Source of the DNA: Planctomycetota bacterium
Lineage (GTDB): Bacteria > Planctomycetota > PUPC01 > JACPCR01
Reading direction: 5' to 3'
Length of the DNA: 14,918 bases
NCBI GenBank assembly: GCA_030740295.1
Contig: JASLXP010001312.1
Coordinates: 1 to 14,918, forward strand
Under the pieces are notes generated by a model. It did not search any database. It worked only from the letters and a program-made list of their open reading frames with translations, and was not told the DNA's origin. How positions within the stretch are numbered: position 1 is the stretch's first letter; the number at the start of each line of letters is the position of its first letter. The translations under genes were made by a program, and so were the position numbers. Positions 1 through 7,398 of this stretch are shown here, in pieces.

Positions 1-202
1 CGCCCAGGCGAGGACTGCTTGAAACTTGACCCTTTTGTCCAGTTTTGGGACTTGTAAACGACTAGAGCGATGGAACTATGGAGCCGTGAAATGTGGCCGC
101 TGATGCTGGCCGGCCTGCGGGCATTCCCGCGTTCTATGAGATGCTCGGCCATGGTCCCGCCGAACGAGGCGCAGCCGATGTTCCAAATCCCGATTCCCTG
201 AT

Positions 203-619
203 TCAATCCTGAAGCAGATCCGCGCAGAGCCGCATGATGTCTGTGTGCGTAACGATCCCAAGCAGTTCTTCTTCGCTTCTCGCGATCACTATGCTGCGTA
301 CATTGTTCTCGATCATCAGGTTGATGATCTCCTCCACGGATGCGTCCTCTTTTGCGGTCACCGGCGGCGTGCTCATGATGTCGCTGGCGCGAACAAGCTT
401 GGCCAGATTGGGGACGAGCTTCGAGCAGCGAGTCACCATTTCGATGTCCGCAGTAGAGACGACGCCGAGTAAAAAACCGTCGTCAAGGATCGGAATGTGA
501 TGAATATCGTTGAGTGACATCCGCGACGAAAGCTTGCTCGCAGTCTCATCGACATCTGCAGTGACAATTTCGTGTTGCATGATGTCTTCCGCATTCAGGG
601 GTTTTGCTGCTGTACTCAT
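203..619 (-). CDS. Two-CBS-domain protein
   Basis: A 138-residue protein made almost entirely of a pair of CBS domains (a Bateman module). CBS1 is at about residues 9-66, with the typical segments DIMQHEIVTAD and HHIPILDDGFLLGVVSTADI. CBS2 is at about 77-135, with SDIMSTPPVTAKEDASVEEI and LLGIVTHTDIMRL. Such pairs bind adenosine nucleotides and act as stand-alone energy or stress sensors; the ligand cannot be read from the sequence. The start at 619 is preferred over an upstream in-frame start at 799, because GGAGGT lies 5 nt before this ATG and the upstream 60 codons show no domain-like content. The protein has no signal peptide and is probably cytoplasmic. It is transcribed divergently from the zinc-ribbon gene at 914, and a tandem universal stress protein follows further right, which suggests a small stress-response cluster. 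The family call is secure; the function is not. Confidence 0.9.
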   Translation of the reverse strand: MSTAAKPLNAEDIMQHEIVTADVDETASKLSSRMSLNDIHHIPILDDGFLLGVVSTADIEMVTRCSKLVPNLAKLVRASDIMSTPPVTAKEDASVEEIINLMIENNVRSIVIARSEEELLGIVTHTDIMRLCADLLQD

Positions 620-624
620 GATCG

Positions 625-630
625 ACCTCC
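625..630 (-). promoter_or_regulatory. RBS deciding the CBS gene start
   Basis: GGAGGT on the minus strand lies 5 nt upstream of the ATG at 617-619. It rules in the 138-residue form over the 198-residue open frame that begins at 799. Confidence 0.8.
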
Positions 631-671
631 ATTTGCCACCTTCCTCTGTCTCAAAAGTAGACTCTCCTTCA

Positions 672-686
672 ATGCACCTTGTGCAT
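672..686. repeat. Perfect inverted repeat ATGCAC-ctt-GTGCAT
   Basis: A 6-bp perfect inverted repeat with a 3-nt spacer lies about 50 bp upstream of the CBS gene start, in the divergent intergenic region 620-913. Its position and symmetry fit a binding site for a dimeric regulator. No regulator is encoded nearby, so this is only a candidate. Confidence 0.35.
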
Positions 687-850
687 GGAAAGCCCGGGCC
701 GGGATACTGCTCCTGCAGCTTTTTCCCGGACCCAATGCTCTGTGACATCGCCACTATGGGAGCAACCAATGTTCCACCTGCGCAGGCCCGGGAATGCATC
801 GCGGTGAATGAAACTGGAACTCATCTTGCTCGATGATCGGCAACATAATC

Positions 851-879
851 AGCCGCAGAATTTGCGTGTAAATGCGGCT
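851..879. repeat. Inverted repeat AGCCGCA / TGCGGCT
   Basis: 7-bp perfect arms (851-857 and 873-879) are separated by 15 nt and lie 35 nt before the zinc-ribbon start codon. The element could be an operator or a 5'-leader hairpin for that gene. Nothing else was recognised in the 294-bp divergent region between the CBS and zinc-ribbon genes beyond this repeat and the one at 672-686. No convincing -35/-10 pair could be fixed. Confidence 0.35.
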
Positions 880-900
880 GTCTCCCTGGCCAGTTTCTGA

Positions 901-907
901 AAGGAGG
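901..907 (+). promoter_or_regulatory. RBS deciding the zinc-ribbon start
   Basis: AAGGAGG lies 6 nt upstream of the ATG at 914 and is the strongest Shine-Dalgarno in the window. It selects the 54-residue form rather than the 68-residue frame opening at 872. Confidence 0.85.
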
Positions 908-913
908 TCCGCG

Positions 914-1078
914 ATGAAGGCTTACGAATGCAAAGAATGTGGCGCTCACTTTTCTGACCACAGCGAGCTTTCACCCCGGCACAAATCGGTCATCAAATGC
1001 CCGAGATGCCATTCCAACAGAGTGCATCCCGAGCCGACAAAGGTTCGTCCGCAGGCGAAGAAAGCATGCGGGGCATAG
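914..1078 (+). CDS. FmdB-like small zinc-ribbon protein
   Basis: A 54-residue protein with two Cys-x2-Cys knuckles, C6-x2-C9 and C29-x2-C32 (YECKECGAHF and IKCPRCHS). This is the layout of FmdB/zinc-ribbon regulatory-type proteins that bind one zinc ion. The C-terminal 20 residues are basic and proline-rich, as is common in this group. The start at 914 is set by AAGGAGG six bases upstream. The family is widespread and mostly uncharacterised; some members are annotated as putative regulators of amide or formamide metabolism, but nothing here supports that specific role. The gene is divergent from the CBS gene and convergent with the universal stress gene, so it is probably a single-gene transcript, with a hairpin terminator candidate at 1208-1233. 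Confidence 0.85.
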   Translation: MKAYECKECGAHFSDHSELSPRHKSVIKCPRCHSNRVHPEPTKVRPQAKKACGA

Positions 1079-1079
1079 G

Positions 1080-1128
1080 ATGGCAAAGGAATGAGAACGA
1101 GAGCACTGTCCTGGTGTGTTTGCACAGG
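1080..1128 (+). repeat. Imperfect direct repeat, copy A
   Basis: This segment, starting with GGCAAAGGAATGAGAACGA at 1082, matches 1162-1209. Over the first 41 aligned bases about 31 are identical, and most differences are transitions. It lies immediately after the zinc-ribbon stop codon. It carries no reading frame of useful length and may be part of a dispersed repeat family. Confidence 0.5.
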
Positions 1129-1161
1129 ATGGCAAACGCATCTGAGGGCATGCTTCATAAG

Positions 1162-1209
1162 ACGGCAGGGGAATGAAAACGAAGGGATTGTCTTGTTGTG
1201 TTAGGAAGG
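1162..1209 (+). repeat. Imperfect direct repeat, copy B
   Basis: This is the second copy of the element at 1080-1128, carrying GGCAGGGGAATGAAAACGA at 1164. It runs up to the left arm of the hairpin at 1208-1233. The two copies begin 82 bp apart. Confidence 0.5.
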
Positions 1210-1233
1210 CTAAGGGCCTTGCTTCTCTTAGCC
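1208..1233 (+). terminator. Hairpin terminator candidate after zinc-ribbon gene
   Basis: GGCTAAG (1208-1214) pairs perfectly with CTTAGCC (1227-1233), with a 12-nt loop, and is followed by the pyrimidine-rich CTTTTCCCTT. It lies between the convergent zinc-ribbon and universal stress genes. The tail is T-rich only on the + strand, so it would mainly serve the zinc-ribbon transcript. The stem is short, hence moderate confidence. Confidence 0.5.
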
Positions 1234-1291
1234 CTTTTCCCTTGCCTTAAATCGATTGATATCAGGATTCTCATGAGCTTCTTCATGTTGC

Positions 1292-1771
1292 TCAGAGTTC
1301 TAACAGGGCCCCCAGTAGATTGAGGTTCTTTCCCTTCTGCTTAACGGCCAGGACCGGGACTTCAATATTCTCGAGGACAGATTCAGTCACGCTGCCGAGC
1401 AGAATGCTGGCGCCGATTCCCCGGCCCCGTGTGCCCAGGATGACCAGGTCGGCGTTCTGGTTGGTGACCTCCTCGAGGATGGCATGCATGGGATTGCGGT
1501 CAAGTCGGAAGATTGGAACGAGAGACACTTCGTGAGTAGAGATTTCCTCAGCGAATCTCTCGAAAGAAGCTCTAGCATTCCTGCACATGATGCCTGCGAA
1601 TTCTTCGTGCGATTTGCCTGACTTCTCGAAACCGATCGGGACATGATAGGCATGGACGCAGATCACCTCGCTCAGCCCAGCGTCTTTCGCCATGCAGACA
1701 GCGGTCTGCAGCGCGTCCGCGGAATGTTCGGAAAAAATCGATGCCCACCAGGATGCGCTCGATCCGCGCAT
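1292..1771 (-). CDS. Universal stress protein, second (C-terminal) domain
   Basis: This is the downstream half of a tandem universal stress protein whose reading frame is broken. Real homology starts at about 1740, where the frame reads DFSEHSADALQTAV, the usual beginning of a Usp domain. The part of the open frame before that (MRGSSASWWASI) is an out-of-frame artefact. The ATP-binding signature G-x2-G-x9-G-S is complete in GTRGRGIGASILLGS, and the fold ends in the typical strand VPVLAVKQ. This half should therefore bind ATP, as UspFG/MJ0577-type domains do. The domain is continuous with the protein encoded at 1572-2204 if one T is removed at 1732-1737; the joined product would be 303 residues, normal for a two-domain Usp. 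It may not be translated alone, because no clear ribosome site precedes 1771. Confidence 0.75.
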   Translation of the reverse strand: MRGSSASWWASIFSEHSADALQTAVCMAKDAGLSEVICVHAYHVPIGFEKSGKSHEEFAGIMCRNARASFERFAEEISTHEVSLVPIFRLDRNPMHAILEEVTNQNADLVILGTRGRGIGASILLGSVTESVLENIEVPVLAVKQKGKNLNLLGALLEL

Positions 1772-2204
1772 GGCTGTCTTCGGGGACCACCAGCAATGAA
1801 CACGGCGCTTTGCGGGCGAGCTTGACCGGCAGGTTGTGTGTGTGATGTCTGCCCAGGTGTTCGCCGATGATCATCAGGTCCACATCCTTGTATTGCATCT
1901 TGTGAAGCAGCTCGTCCTGAGGCGAGCCCTCGGCGACTTCACTGGCGACTTCGGAAGCCTTGTCCACGAGATAGTGCTCGTCGACCATCTTCTGCATCGT
2001 GTGAACGATAGCTTCGTCCGCGGGCTCCCACAGTACCGGAAACTCTTTCCTGACCTCCTCGGGAAGATCGAGGCTGGCCGGCACATGGACGAAGTATGCC
2101 TTGTCTGCCAGTGAGAGGCAGTGAATCATCGCCGCATACTCAAGGGTATTCGGGTCTTCATCCTTCAGGGAGAGCCCGATCATCAGTCGCTTGAATGGAT
2201 ACAT
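1572..2204 (-). CDS. Universal stress protein, first (N-terminal) domain
   Basis: As it reads, this frame gives 210 residues. Residues 1-157 are authentic (Usp domain 1 at about 1-142, then ILVGIDF opening domain 2). Residues 158-210 are out-of-frame and unlike Usp. The start at 2204 is supported by AAAGGAG 6 nt upstream. Domain 1 shows the alternating strands and helices of the family (RLMIGLSL near the start, DVDLMIIGEHLG and CSLLVVPE at its end). It lacks the glycine-rich G-x2-G-x9-G-S/T ATP motif, so it is probably a non-binding partner domain. The gene is divergent from the large PQQ-like gene. Universal stress proteins are cytoplasmic and respond to starvation, oxygen limitation or other stress; the exact role is unknown here. 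Confidence 0.8.
   Translation of the reverse strand: MYPFKRLMIGLSLKDEDPNTLEYAAMIHCLSLADKAYFVHVPASLDLPEEVRKEFPVLWEPADEAIVHTMQKMVDEHYLVDKASEVASEVAEGSPQDELLHKMQYKDVDLMIIGEHLGRHHTHNLPVKLARKAPCSLLVVPEDSHARIERILVGIDFFRTFRGRAADRCLHGERRWAERGDLRPCLSCPDRFREVRQIARRIRRHHVQEC
1732..1737 (-). other. Frameshift site in the tandem Usp gene
   Basis: The coding strand reads GAT followed by five more T and then CC, so the run of T is six long. With five T the sequence reads Asp-Phe-Ser-Glu-His-Ser and joins the two Usp halves. With six T the frame goes to Asp-Phe-Phe-Arg and loses homology. The cause may be a homopolymer error in the assembly, a genuine inactivating insertion, or slippage during expression. 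Confidence 0.8.
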
Positions 2205-2377
2205 GGCTGACTCCTTTGACATAGGGCCTGTGAAGAACGCAGTTATTGCAGACGATGACTGATGCCGCACACCTCGTATCCAGTATTACGCGACAAGTCA
2301 CCTCACTCCAAAGCAGGCCACGACAATTCGCTCTCGGTCCGCCTTACCAATATCTGGTACCTTGCTACCATTACGGT
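2205..2377. promoter_or_regulatory. Divergent intergenic region, Usp / PQQ-like gene
   Basis: These 173 bp should carry promoters for the Usp gene (leftward) and the large PQQ-like gene (rightward). The Usp ribosome site is at 2211-2217. A short inverted repeat, TACCA-atatc-TGGTA, at 2345-2359 lies just before the preferred start of the large gene and could be an operator. No convincing -35/-10 pair was identified. Confidence 0.3.
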
Positions 2378-5300
2378 ATGCGAACTTGCTGTGCAAAGAA
2401 CCTGTTGCTGTTGGCGTTCATCAGCGGTGGTTGCTTTCTGCCATCCTCTGTTGCACAGGTGATCGTTCGGAGGGGACCGCAGAAGGCCAAGGTACCGGTG
2501 AGCCGGTTGCCGGCGGACCGCAAGATGGAGGGCTGGCTGAGGCGCGCTTCTGAGGCCTATGCCAGGAAGGACTGGGCACTCTCTATCGCGTTTTGCCAGA
2601 AGATTCTTGAATCCGGCAGGACGGCCTACATCACGAAGAAAGAAGCGCCGAAGGTGCTTGCCAGGTTAGCACAGAAAGAGACGACCAAGCCGCCGGCAGT
2701 TTCCCTGAACTTAAATCCATCTAAAGCTCATCCGTCAACTCCTTCGGTTCCTGTTCCAGAAGATCCAGAGAATCTGATCAACCTTGAACAAGCTGCGCGG
2801 TGGCTGCTCTTCAACATGCCTGAAGAAGGCAGAGAGCTCTATCGCGCTCAATACTCCCGGCTCGCGGAACAGAAACTGGCAATGGCGCGCAAGGAGAATG
2901 ACGTCTTCGCACTCAGTCGTGTCTGGTCCATGTATCCGTTGACCTCCAGTGCGTGGGGGGCCGCCAATCGGCTCGGAACTCACCTGCTTGAGCAGGGCAA
3001 ACTCCTGCTGGCCGTTAAGGAATTTGAAAAGCTCATTCAGCATCCTGAGTTCTCAGACCTCGCAAAGCCGGAGATGCTGTTAAAGCTCGGCTTCGCTCAG
3101 ATTACTCTTGGCAGGGATGCAAAAGACACGATGCAGCTCTATGCCAGCACCTTTGCCGGGCGCCTGGCCAGCGCCGGGGGCGACAAACGTTCGGCTGCCG
3201 CGTTCTTCGAGCAGACCTGGGAGCTGCCTGACCTCCCTGTTTCCGTGGCGCGGGACTGGCCGTCATTTCTTGGCAGCGAGAAACGCAACGTCATCGCAAC
3301 GACAACTCCCCCTTTCCTCGATCCGGTCTGGTCATTCCGGCTCGGGGAGATCCCTGGCTTCCCGCATGAGAAGTGGAACTCAATGCTCGCGGCTCGTAGA
3401 CGCTCTACCGACCGCGCCCTTCCGGCAATGTACCCCGTGGCCAGGGCTGGCCGCATTTTCTTCAAAAGTCTCGGTGGAATTGTCGCTCTTGATGCGCGCA
3501 CTGGACACAAGCTCTGGGAGAGCGCGGAGTATCCGGGCGCACTCTCAAGCTACCTGGCAGAAGCCCTGAAACTCAAATCAGAGAAACATGCCGCGCTGAC
3601 GGCTAACCTGATATCGTGGCTGCAAACTGCGGTCTTCATGGACGTGACCGAATTCAGCATTGCTGCAGGTGAGATGAATGTGGTCTCGGTGAACCGTGTT
3701 TTTCCGAAATCGCAGATTTCCGGATCGACTGTCTCCACCTTTGTGCCCAGCCAGGCCAAGCAGAATCAGATTGCCGCGTTTGATATTCAGACCGGCCGGG
3801 TGAAGTGGCGGATCTTTGGAGGCGATAATGAAGACCTCAAATCTGCCGAGACGGTGAACTCACGCGATTTCAAGAACACCTTCTTTCTAGGCGCGCCCAC
3901 GATTCATCAGGGCAAAGTGTTTGTCATGGGCGACTCCGCGGGTGAGGTCTCGCTTTTCGTTTTGAGGGAATCGGATGGTTCGCTCCTTCGGCGGATTTCG
4001 CTCTGTCTTTCGCAGCCTGCCGCGAGCGAGGTTGCGGAACGTCGCCAGGACGCCTGCCCGGTGACCATCCACGAGGGCATCGCTCTCTGCCCAACGCAGG
4101 TCGGCCGGCTGTTCGCTGTGGCTGCCCATTCAGGTGAGATTCTCTGGACGGCCAGTTATCCGAGGTCTACCAACCAGATGCCTCGGAGCGTTTATCGGCC
4201 CCAGCGATTGCTCAAGAGGCAGGTCGTTGCCGCGCCGATAGTTTCAGGTGAACGCGTGTTCTTCTTACCCGCGGATGGCGATCGAGTGCTATGCCTCGAT
4301 CTGCAGACTGGCAGGTTGATCTGGAAACACCTCGTGGATCACGAACACGTCCTCGCCGCAGTGAACAGCGATCGTGCTCTGGTCATCGGCTGGGATCGAA
4401 AAGCCCACGCGCTGCATGTCGATTGCCTCAGAATTCAAGACGGCATTGCCCTGAAAAACAACGGTACTGCGCACATTGATGCACAGAGATCCTGGCTGAA
4501 ACCGGGGGGGCGCGGGCTCCTTGCCGGCCATCAATATCTGCTCCCGATTGACGGAAAGCGGTTGGTCAATATCGATCTCAAAACCGCCAAAACCACTCTG
4601 GTCGTCAAGACGGCTCTCGAGTATCCACCCGCTGTGCTGCCTGAATCGCGCATTCCTCTCCCGGAGCAGTGGCGGTTCACGATTCTGAAATTCAAGGAGG
4701 ATTGGACGACCCCAGAGTTCGATGACTCCGGCTGGCGGGTGACCTCTCCGACGGTCCTTCTCTCCCATCTGGGATTTACCAATTTCAAGGGAACGGTGCG
4801 CTACCGCGTCCCCTTCACTGCCACACGAGTGGATGGCCCGAGCCGGCTGGTTTTGAGTTTTGGTTCGCTTCCCCAGGATTCAAAGATCTATATCAACGGG
4901 CGCCTTGTAAGCAGTTCCAAGGCTTCTGCCGAACAGACTGATTTCGATATCACCGGGATCTATCAGCCGAACCGAGAGAATCTTCTGGCCCTCGAAGTAC
5001 GCACCTCGAGCGTGCATCGGTTGAGTGTCCCTTTCCTTCACTGGCAGGATCGGCTGAACACGCGCCGCGAGCTCGGCAATCTGATAGCGCACCGCGGCAT
5101 GGTCATCAGCGCGGGCCCGGAGGGTCTGGATGCCTACCCGCAGATGAAAGACGTTTCGGAAAGCCTGCAACAGCGGCTGGCAGCCAAGGACCCGGAAGCT
5201 GAAGACCTTCTCCTGATGGCGAAACTCCATCTCAACCTTGGCAAAGATCACGAGGCGGAGGCATCCATCAGGAAGGCGCAAAGGCTGGAGGCACGCGCCA

Positions 5301-7378
5301 CGATTAAAGAAGAACTGCGCCGCGCCCTGTTTCAGGCACTGTTGAATCAGGCAAGGAAGAAACCAGACAGTCGAGTGTTTCAGGAAGCGCTCTCGCTCGC
5401 ATTGACCCAGCGCGAGAAATATGAAGTCCTGCTGCACCTGATTGATTTTCATCAGGCAGCGGGAAAGGGCGTCCAGGCCGTCCGGATCGCCCGTGAATTG
5501 GCGCTTTCAAATCCCAATCACTTCATCGTACTGAAGGACGGACGCAACATTCGGGCGGATGTCTGGCTGCAAAACAAGATCGGCAATATCGGATCCGAAT
5601 CTCAAGACAGAGAGAAGATTGTGGAGATGTTCAAGGCAGACCTGGCCAAAGCAGGTAAAGAGGCATCTTCCCTTCTCCAGATTCTCCGCGTTTACAGGGA
5701 GCTTCCGGAGTGCGCGCCGGTGTACTTGAACGTCGCAGAGCAACTGATGAAGGAGGGGAGCTGGCAGCAGGCCGAATTGCTTCTGTTGAGCCAGACGGAT
5801 TCCAGGGGAACGAAGATTGCGTCCAACGCGCGGAAGCAGTTGATACATCTTTACCACGAGCTTGGGTTGCAGGAAGAAATGTCTTATCAGATCAGAGTTT
5901 TCAAAAACCTGCATGGAAACGATCAGCTCGATGCAGAGATACAGGGCTTCCTGACCGCTCCGATGCCAGAAAATGCAAGCCCGAGGCGCCGGGCTGTTAA
6001 TGCAAAGATCAGTTTCAGCAGCTCTTATTTGCGGATGGCTTCCTACCATCTGCCGTTGTCCGGCACGGGGACCCCGTTCACCCGTCAGACATTGGTACAC
6101 ATGACGAGCTATTCCACATTCTTCATGGGCAAAGGATGGCAGTGGTCCCTGAATTTCCCTTATACGGCGAGGGTTGGCAGGTCGAGCCCGTGGCGTCAAC
6201 GTCCTTTCTATGGCTATTCGAGCCAGATTGGTCTGAAGGCAGTCGGCCATTTGATCGTTGGTCCCTTCAGCCAGTCGCTGAAGGCATTCTCACCGCTGAT
6301 GCGCCAGGTACTCTGGGAATATAAGAACGATTGGCGATCCCAGGCGCGTTCCAATGCTCAGCCCTCGCGTTTTAATGTCTATGCCGACCCGAGCGGCTCG
6401 GTAAGAATTCAGAAGCTGCAGAGCCAGTCCTATCAGGACTATTGTTACTTGGTAGGCGCATCAGCTCATGCGGTTCTGCTGTTCGATTCGGGCGACCTGG
6501 TGGCGCTTGACCCGGCATCCGGAGCAGTAAGGTGGCATCTACCTGTCAAAGGAGCGACGCAGGTCCTCGCGCTTGCTGGCGACCACCTCCTCGTGAGTCA
6601 GGGGAAGGAGCAGCATGCCCACAGGCTGAGGGACGGTAAGCTGACCAAACGGAGCCCGGCCAGACTGGAGGAAGGACTCTCTTACCAGGGATTATCTGTC
6701 ACGATAGACACGGCTGCCGGCGAGCTTCGCTGCATCAGCTCGATCGACCGCCGTGTTACCTGGCGAAAGAAACTGACAGGGAATACAACCTTCTTCCGCG
6801 TCAAAGCTGCCGAGCTTGGCATCATACAGGAAAACGGCAGCCTCGAGATTGTTTCAATCTACAGCGGCGTCACCTTGTTCAAATCAACATTCCCGGTGAA
6901 GGATGGTCTGCCGTTCGGTCAGACTCTTGGATGGATGACTCCATCGCGCCTGTTCCTGCTGCTGCCGAAGCAGAGGTACAAGGGCATTGACTCGGCTTCA
7001 CAGCTCAAACTTCTGAAACGCCTGCCCAGCCAAACGGGCCGTCTGACCGCTTACGGCACTCTCCACTGTCTTGAGAATGGAGGCGGGCTGTCCTGGAAGC
7101 GCGAGTTCAATAAACATGAGCTCTTTCGCTCCTACAGTTCCGGCCCTGGTGTATTTCTGGCCACGAAGCGCAAACAAAGGAAGGAGACGAAAGGGAAGAT
7201 CACCCGTACCGTCCAAGACGTGGATCTGGAGGTCATTAACATCCACACCGGAAAAACGATAGCCAAAGAGGAATTCAATAATCCGGGCCACATCTACCAG
7301 ATCCACGTGATGGATAAGAAGAAGATCGCCATGCGATCCAACCGCGGGACATTCCAGATTGAGGTAAAGGAGGAGTAG
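2378..7378 (+). CDS. Exported PQQ-like propeller / TPR giant protein
   Basis: A 1666-residue protein with an N-terminal signal peptide: basic MRTCCAK, hydrophobic NLLLLAFISGGCFL, then SSVAQ with likely cleavage near residue 27. SGGC at residues 16-19 could instead be a poor lipobox. The ATG at 2378 is preferred over 2246 because it places the signal at the terminus; its ribosome site is weak. Approximate domains: TPR-like helices 45-298; PQQ-like beta-propeller A 318-746, with blade motifs GIVALDARTGHKLW, IAAFDIQTGRVKW and VLCLDLQTGRLIW; a jelly-roll, galactose-binding-like insert 765-890 (FDDSGW, KIYINGRLVS, FDITGIY); a second TPR-type helical region 921-1195; and propeller B 1211-1666 (LVALDPASGAVRW and degenerate blades). 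Propellers of this type often scaffold outer-membrane or secreted assemblies and need not bind PQQ. No catalytic motif was recognised. It probably acts in the periplasm or at the surface. A SUKH gene follows after 20 bp. The role is unknown. Confidence 0.85.
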   Translation: MRTCCAKNLLLLAFISGGCFLPSSVAQVIVRRGPQKAKVPVSRLPADRKMEGWLRRASEAYARKDWALSIAFCQKILESGRTAYITKKEAPKVLARLAQKETTKPPAVSLNLNPSKAHPSTPSVPVPEDPENLINLEQAARWLLFNMPEEGRELYRAQYSRLAEQKLAMARKENDVFALSRVWSMYPLTSSAWGAANRLGTHLLEQGKLLLAVKEFEKLIQHPEFSDLAKPEMLLKLGFAQITLGRDAKDTMQLYASTFAGRLASAGGDKRSAAAFFEQTWELPDLPVSVARDWPSFLGSEKRNVIATTTPPFLDPVWSFRLGEIPGFPHEKWNSMLAARRRSTDRALPAMYPVARAGRIFFKSLGGIVALDARTGHKLWESAEYPGALSSYLAEALKLKSEKHAALTANLISWLQTAVFMDVTEFSIAAGEMNVVSVNRVFPKSQISGSTVSTFVPSQAKQNQIAAFDIQTGRVKWRIFGGDNEDLKSAETVNSRDFKNTFFLGAPTIHQGKVFVMGDSAGEVSLFVLRESDGSLLRRISLCLSQPAASEVAERRQDACPVTIHEGIALCPTQVGRLFAVAAHSGEILWTASYPRSTNQMPRSVYRPQRLLKRQVVAAPIVSGERVFFLPADGDRVLCLDLQTGRLIWKHLVDHEHVLAAVNSDRALVIGWDRKAHALHVDCLRIQDGIALKNNGTAHIDAQRSWLKPGGRGLLAGHQYLLPIDGKRLVNIDLKTAKTTLVVKTALEYPPAVLPESRIPLPEQWRFTILKFKEDWTTPEFDDSGWRVTSPTVLLSHLGFTNFKGTVRYRVPFTATRVDGPSRLVLSFGSLPQDSKIYINGRLVSSSKASAEQTDFDITGIYQPNRENLLALEVRTSSVHRLSVPFLHWQDRLNTRRELGNLIAHRGMVISAGPEGLDAYPQMKDVSESLQQRLAAKDPEAEDLLLMAKLHLNLGKDHEAEASIRKAQRLEARATIKEELRRALFQALLNQARKKPDSRVFQEALSLALTQREKYEVLLHLIDFHQAAGKGVQAVRIARELALSNPNHFIVLKDGRNIRADVWLQNKIGNIGSESQDREKIVEMFKADLAKAGKEASSLLQILRVYRELPECAPVYLNVAEQLMKEGSWQQAELLLLSQTDSRGTKIASNARKQLIHLYHELGLQEEMSYQIRVFKNLHGNDQLDAEIQGFLTAPMPENASPRRRAVNAKISFSSSYLRMASYHLPLSGTGTPFTRQTLVHMTSYSTFFMGKGWQWSLNFPYTARVGRSSPWRQRPFYGYSSQIGLKAVGHLIVGPFSQSLKAFSPLMRQVLWEYKNDWRSQARSNAQPSRFNVYADPSGSVRIQKLQSQSYQDYCYLVGASAHAVLLFDSGDLVALDPASGAVRWHLPVKGATQVLALAGDHLLVSQGKEQHAHRLRDGKLTKRSPARLEEGLSYQGLSVTIDTAAGELRCISSIDRRVTWRKKLTGNTTFFRVKAAELGIIQENGSLEIVSIYSGVTLFKSTFPVKDGLPFGQTLGWMTPSRLFLLLPKQRYKGIDSASQLKLLKRLPSQTGRLTAYGTLHCLENGGGLSWKREFNKHELFRSYSSGPGVFLATKRKQRKETKGKITRTVQDVDLEVINIHTGKTIAKEEFNNPGHIYQIHVMDKKKIAMRSNRGTFQIEVKEE

Positions 7379-7398
7379 GCAGTAGATAGGGGAAGACG

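Noticed and set aside
117..130. Hairpin GCGGG-catt-CCCGC as a terminator for the CBS gene
   Set aside because: The stem is only 5 bp, over 70 bp past the stop codon, and no T-run follows on the minus strand. Nothing else in 1-202 could be supported as a gene.
1112..1124. Sigma-54-like element TGGTGTGTTTGCA
   Set aside because: The GG and GC are two bases too close for the -24/-12 spacing, and no gene starts at a suitable distance downstream.
2246..2377. Upstream ATG start for the large PQQ-like protein
   Set aside because: It would bury the signal peptide 44 residues inside the protein; the added residues have no export or domain character.
5507..6250. Long minus-strand open frames inside the large gene (also 4880-5452, 4289-4768)
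   Set aside because: They lie antisense to a continuous, domain-bearing reading frame, have no recognisable domains, and are rich in Arg/Cys/His as expected from shadow frames.
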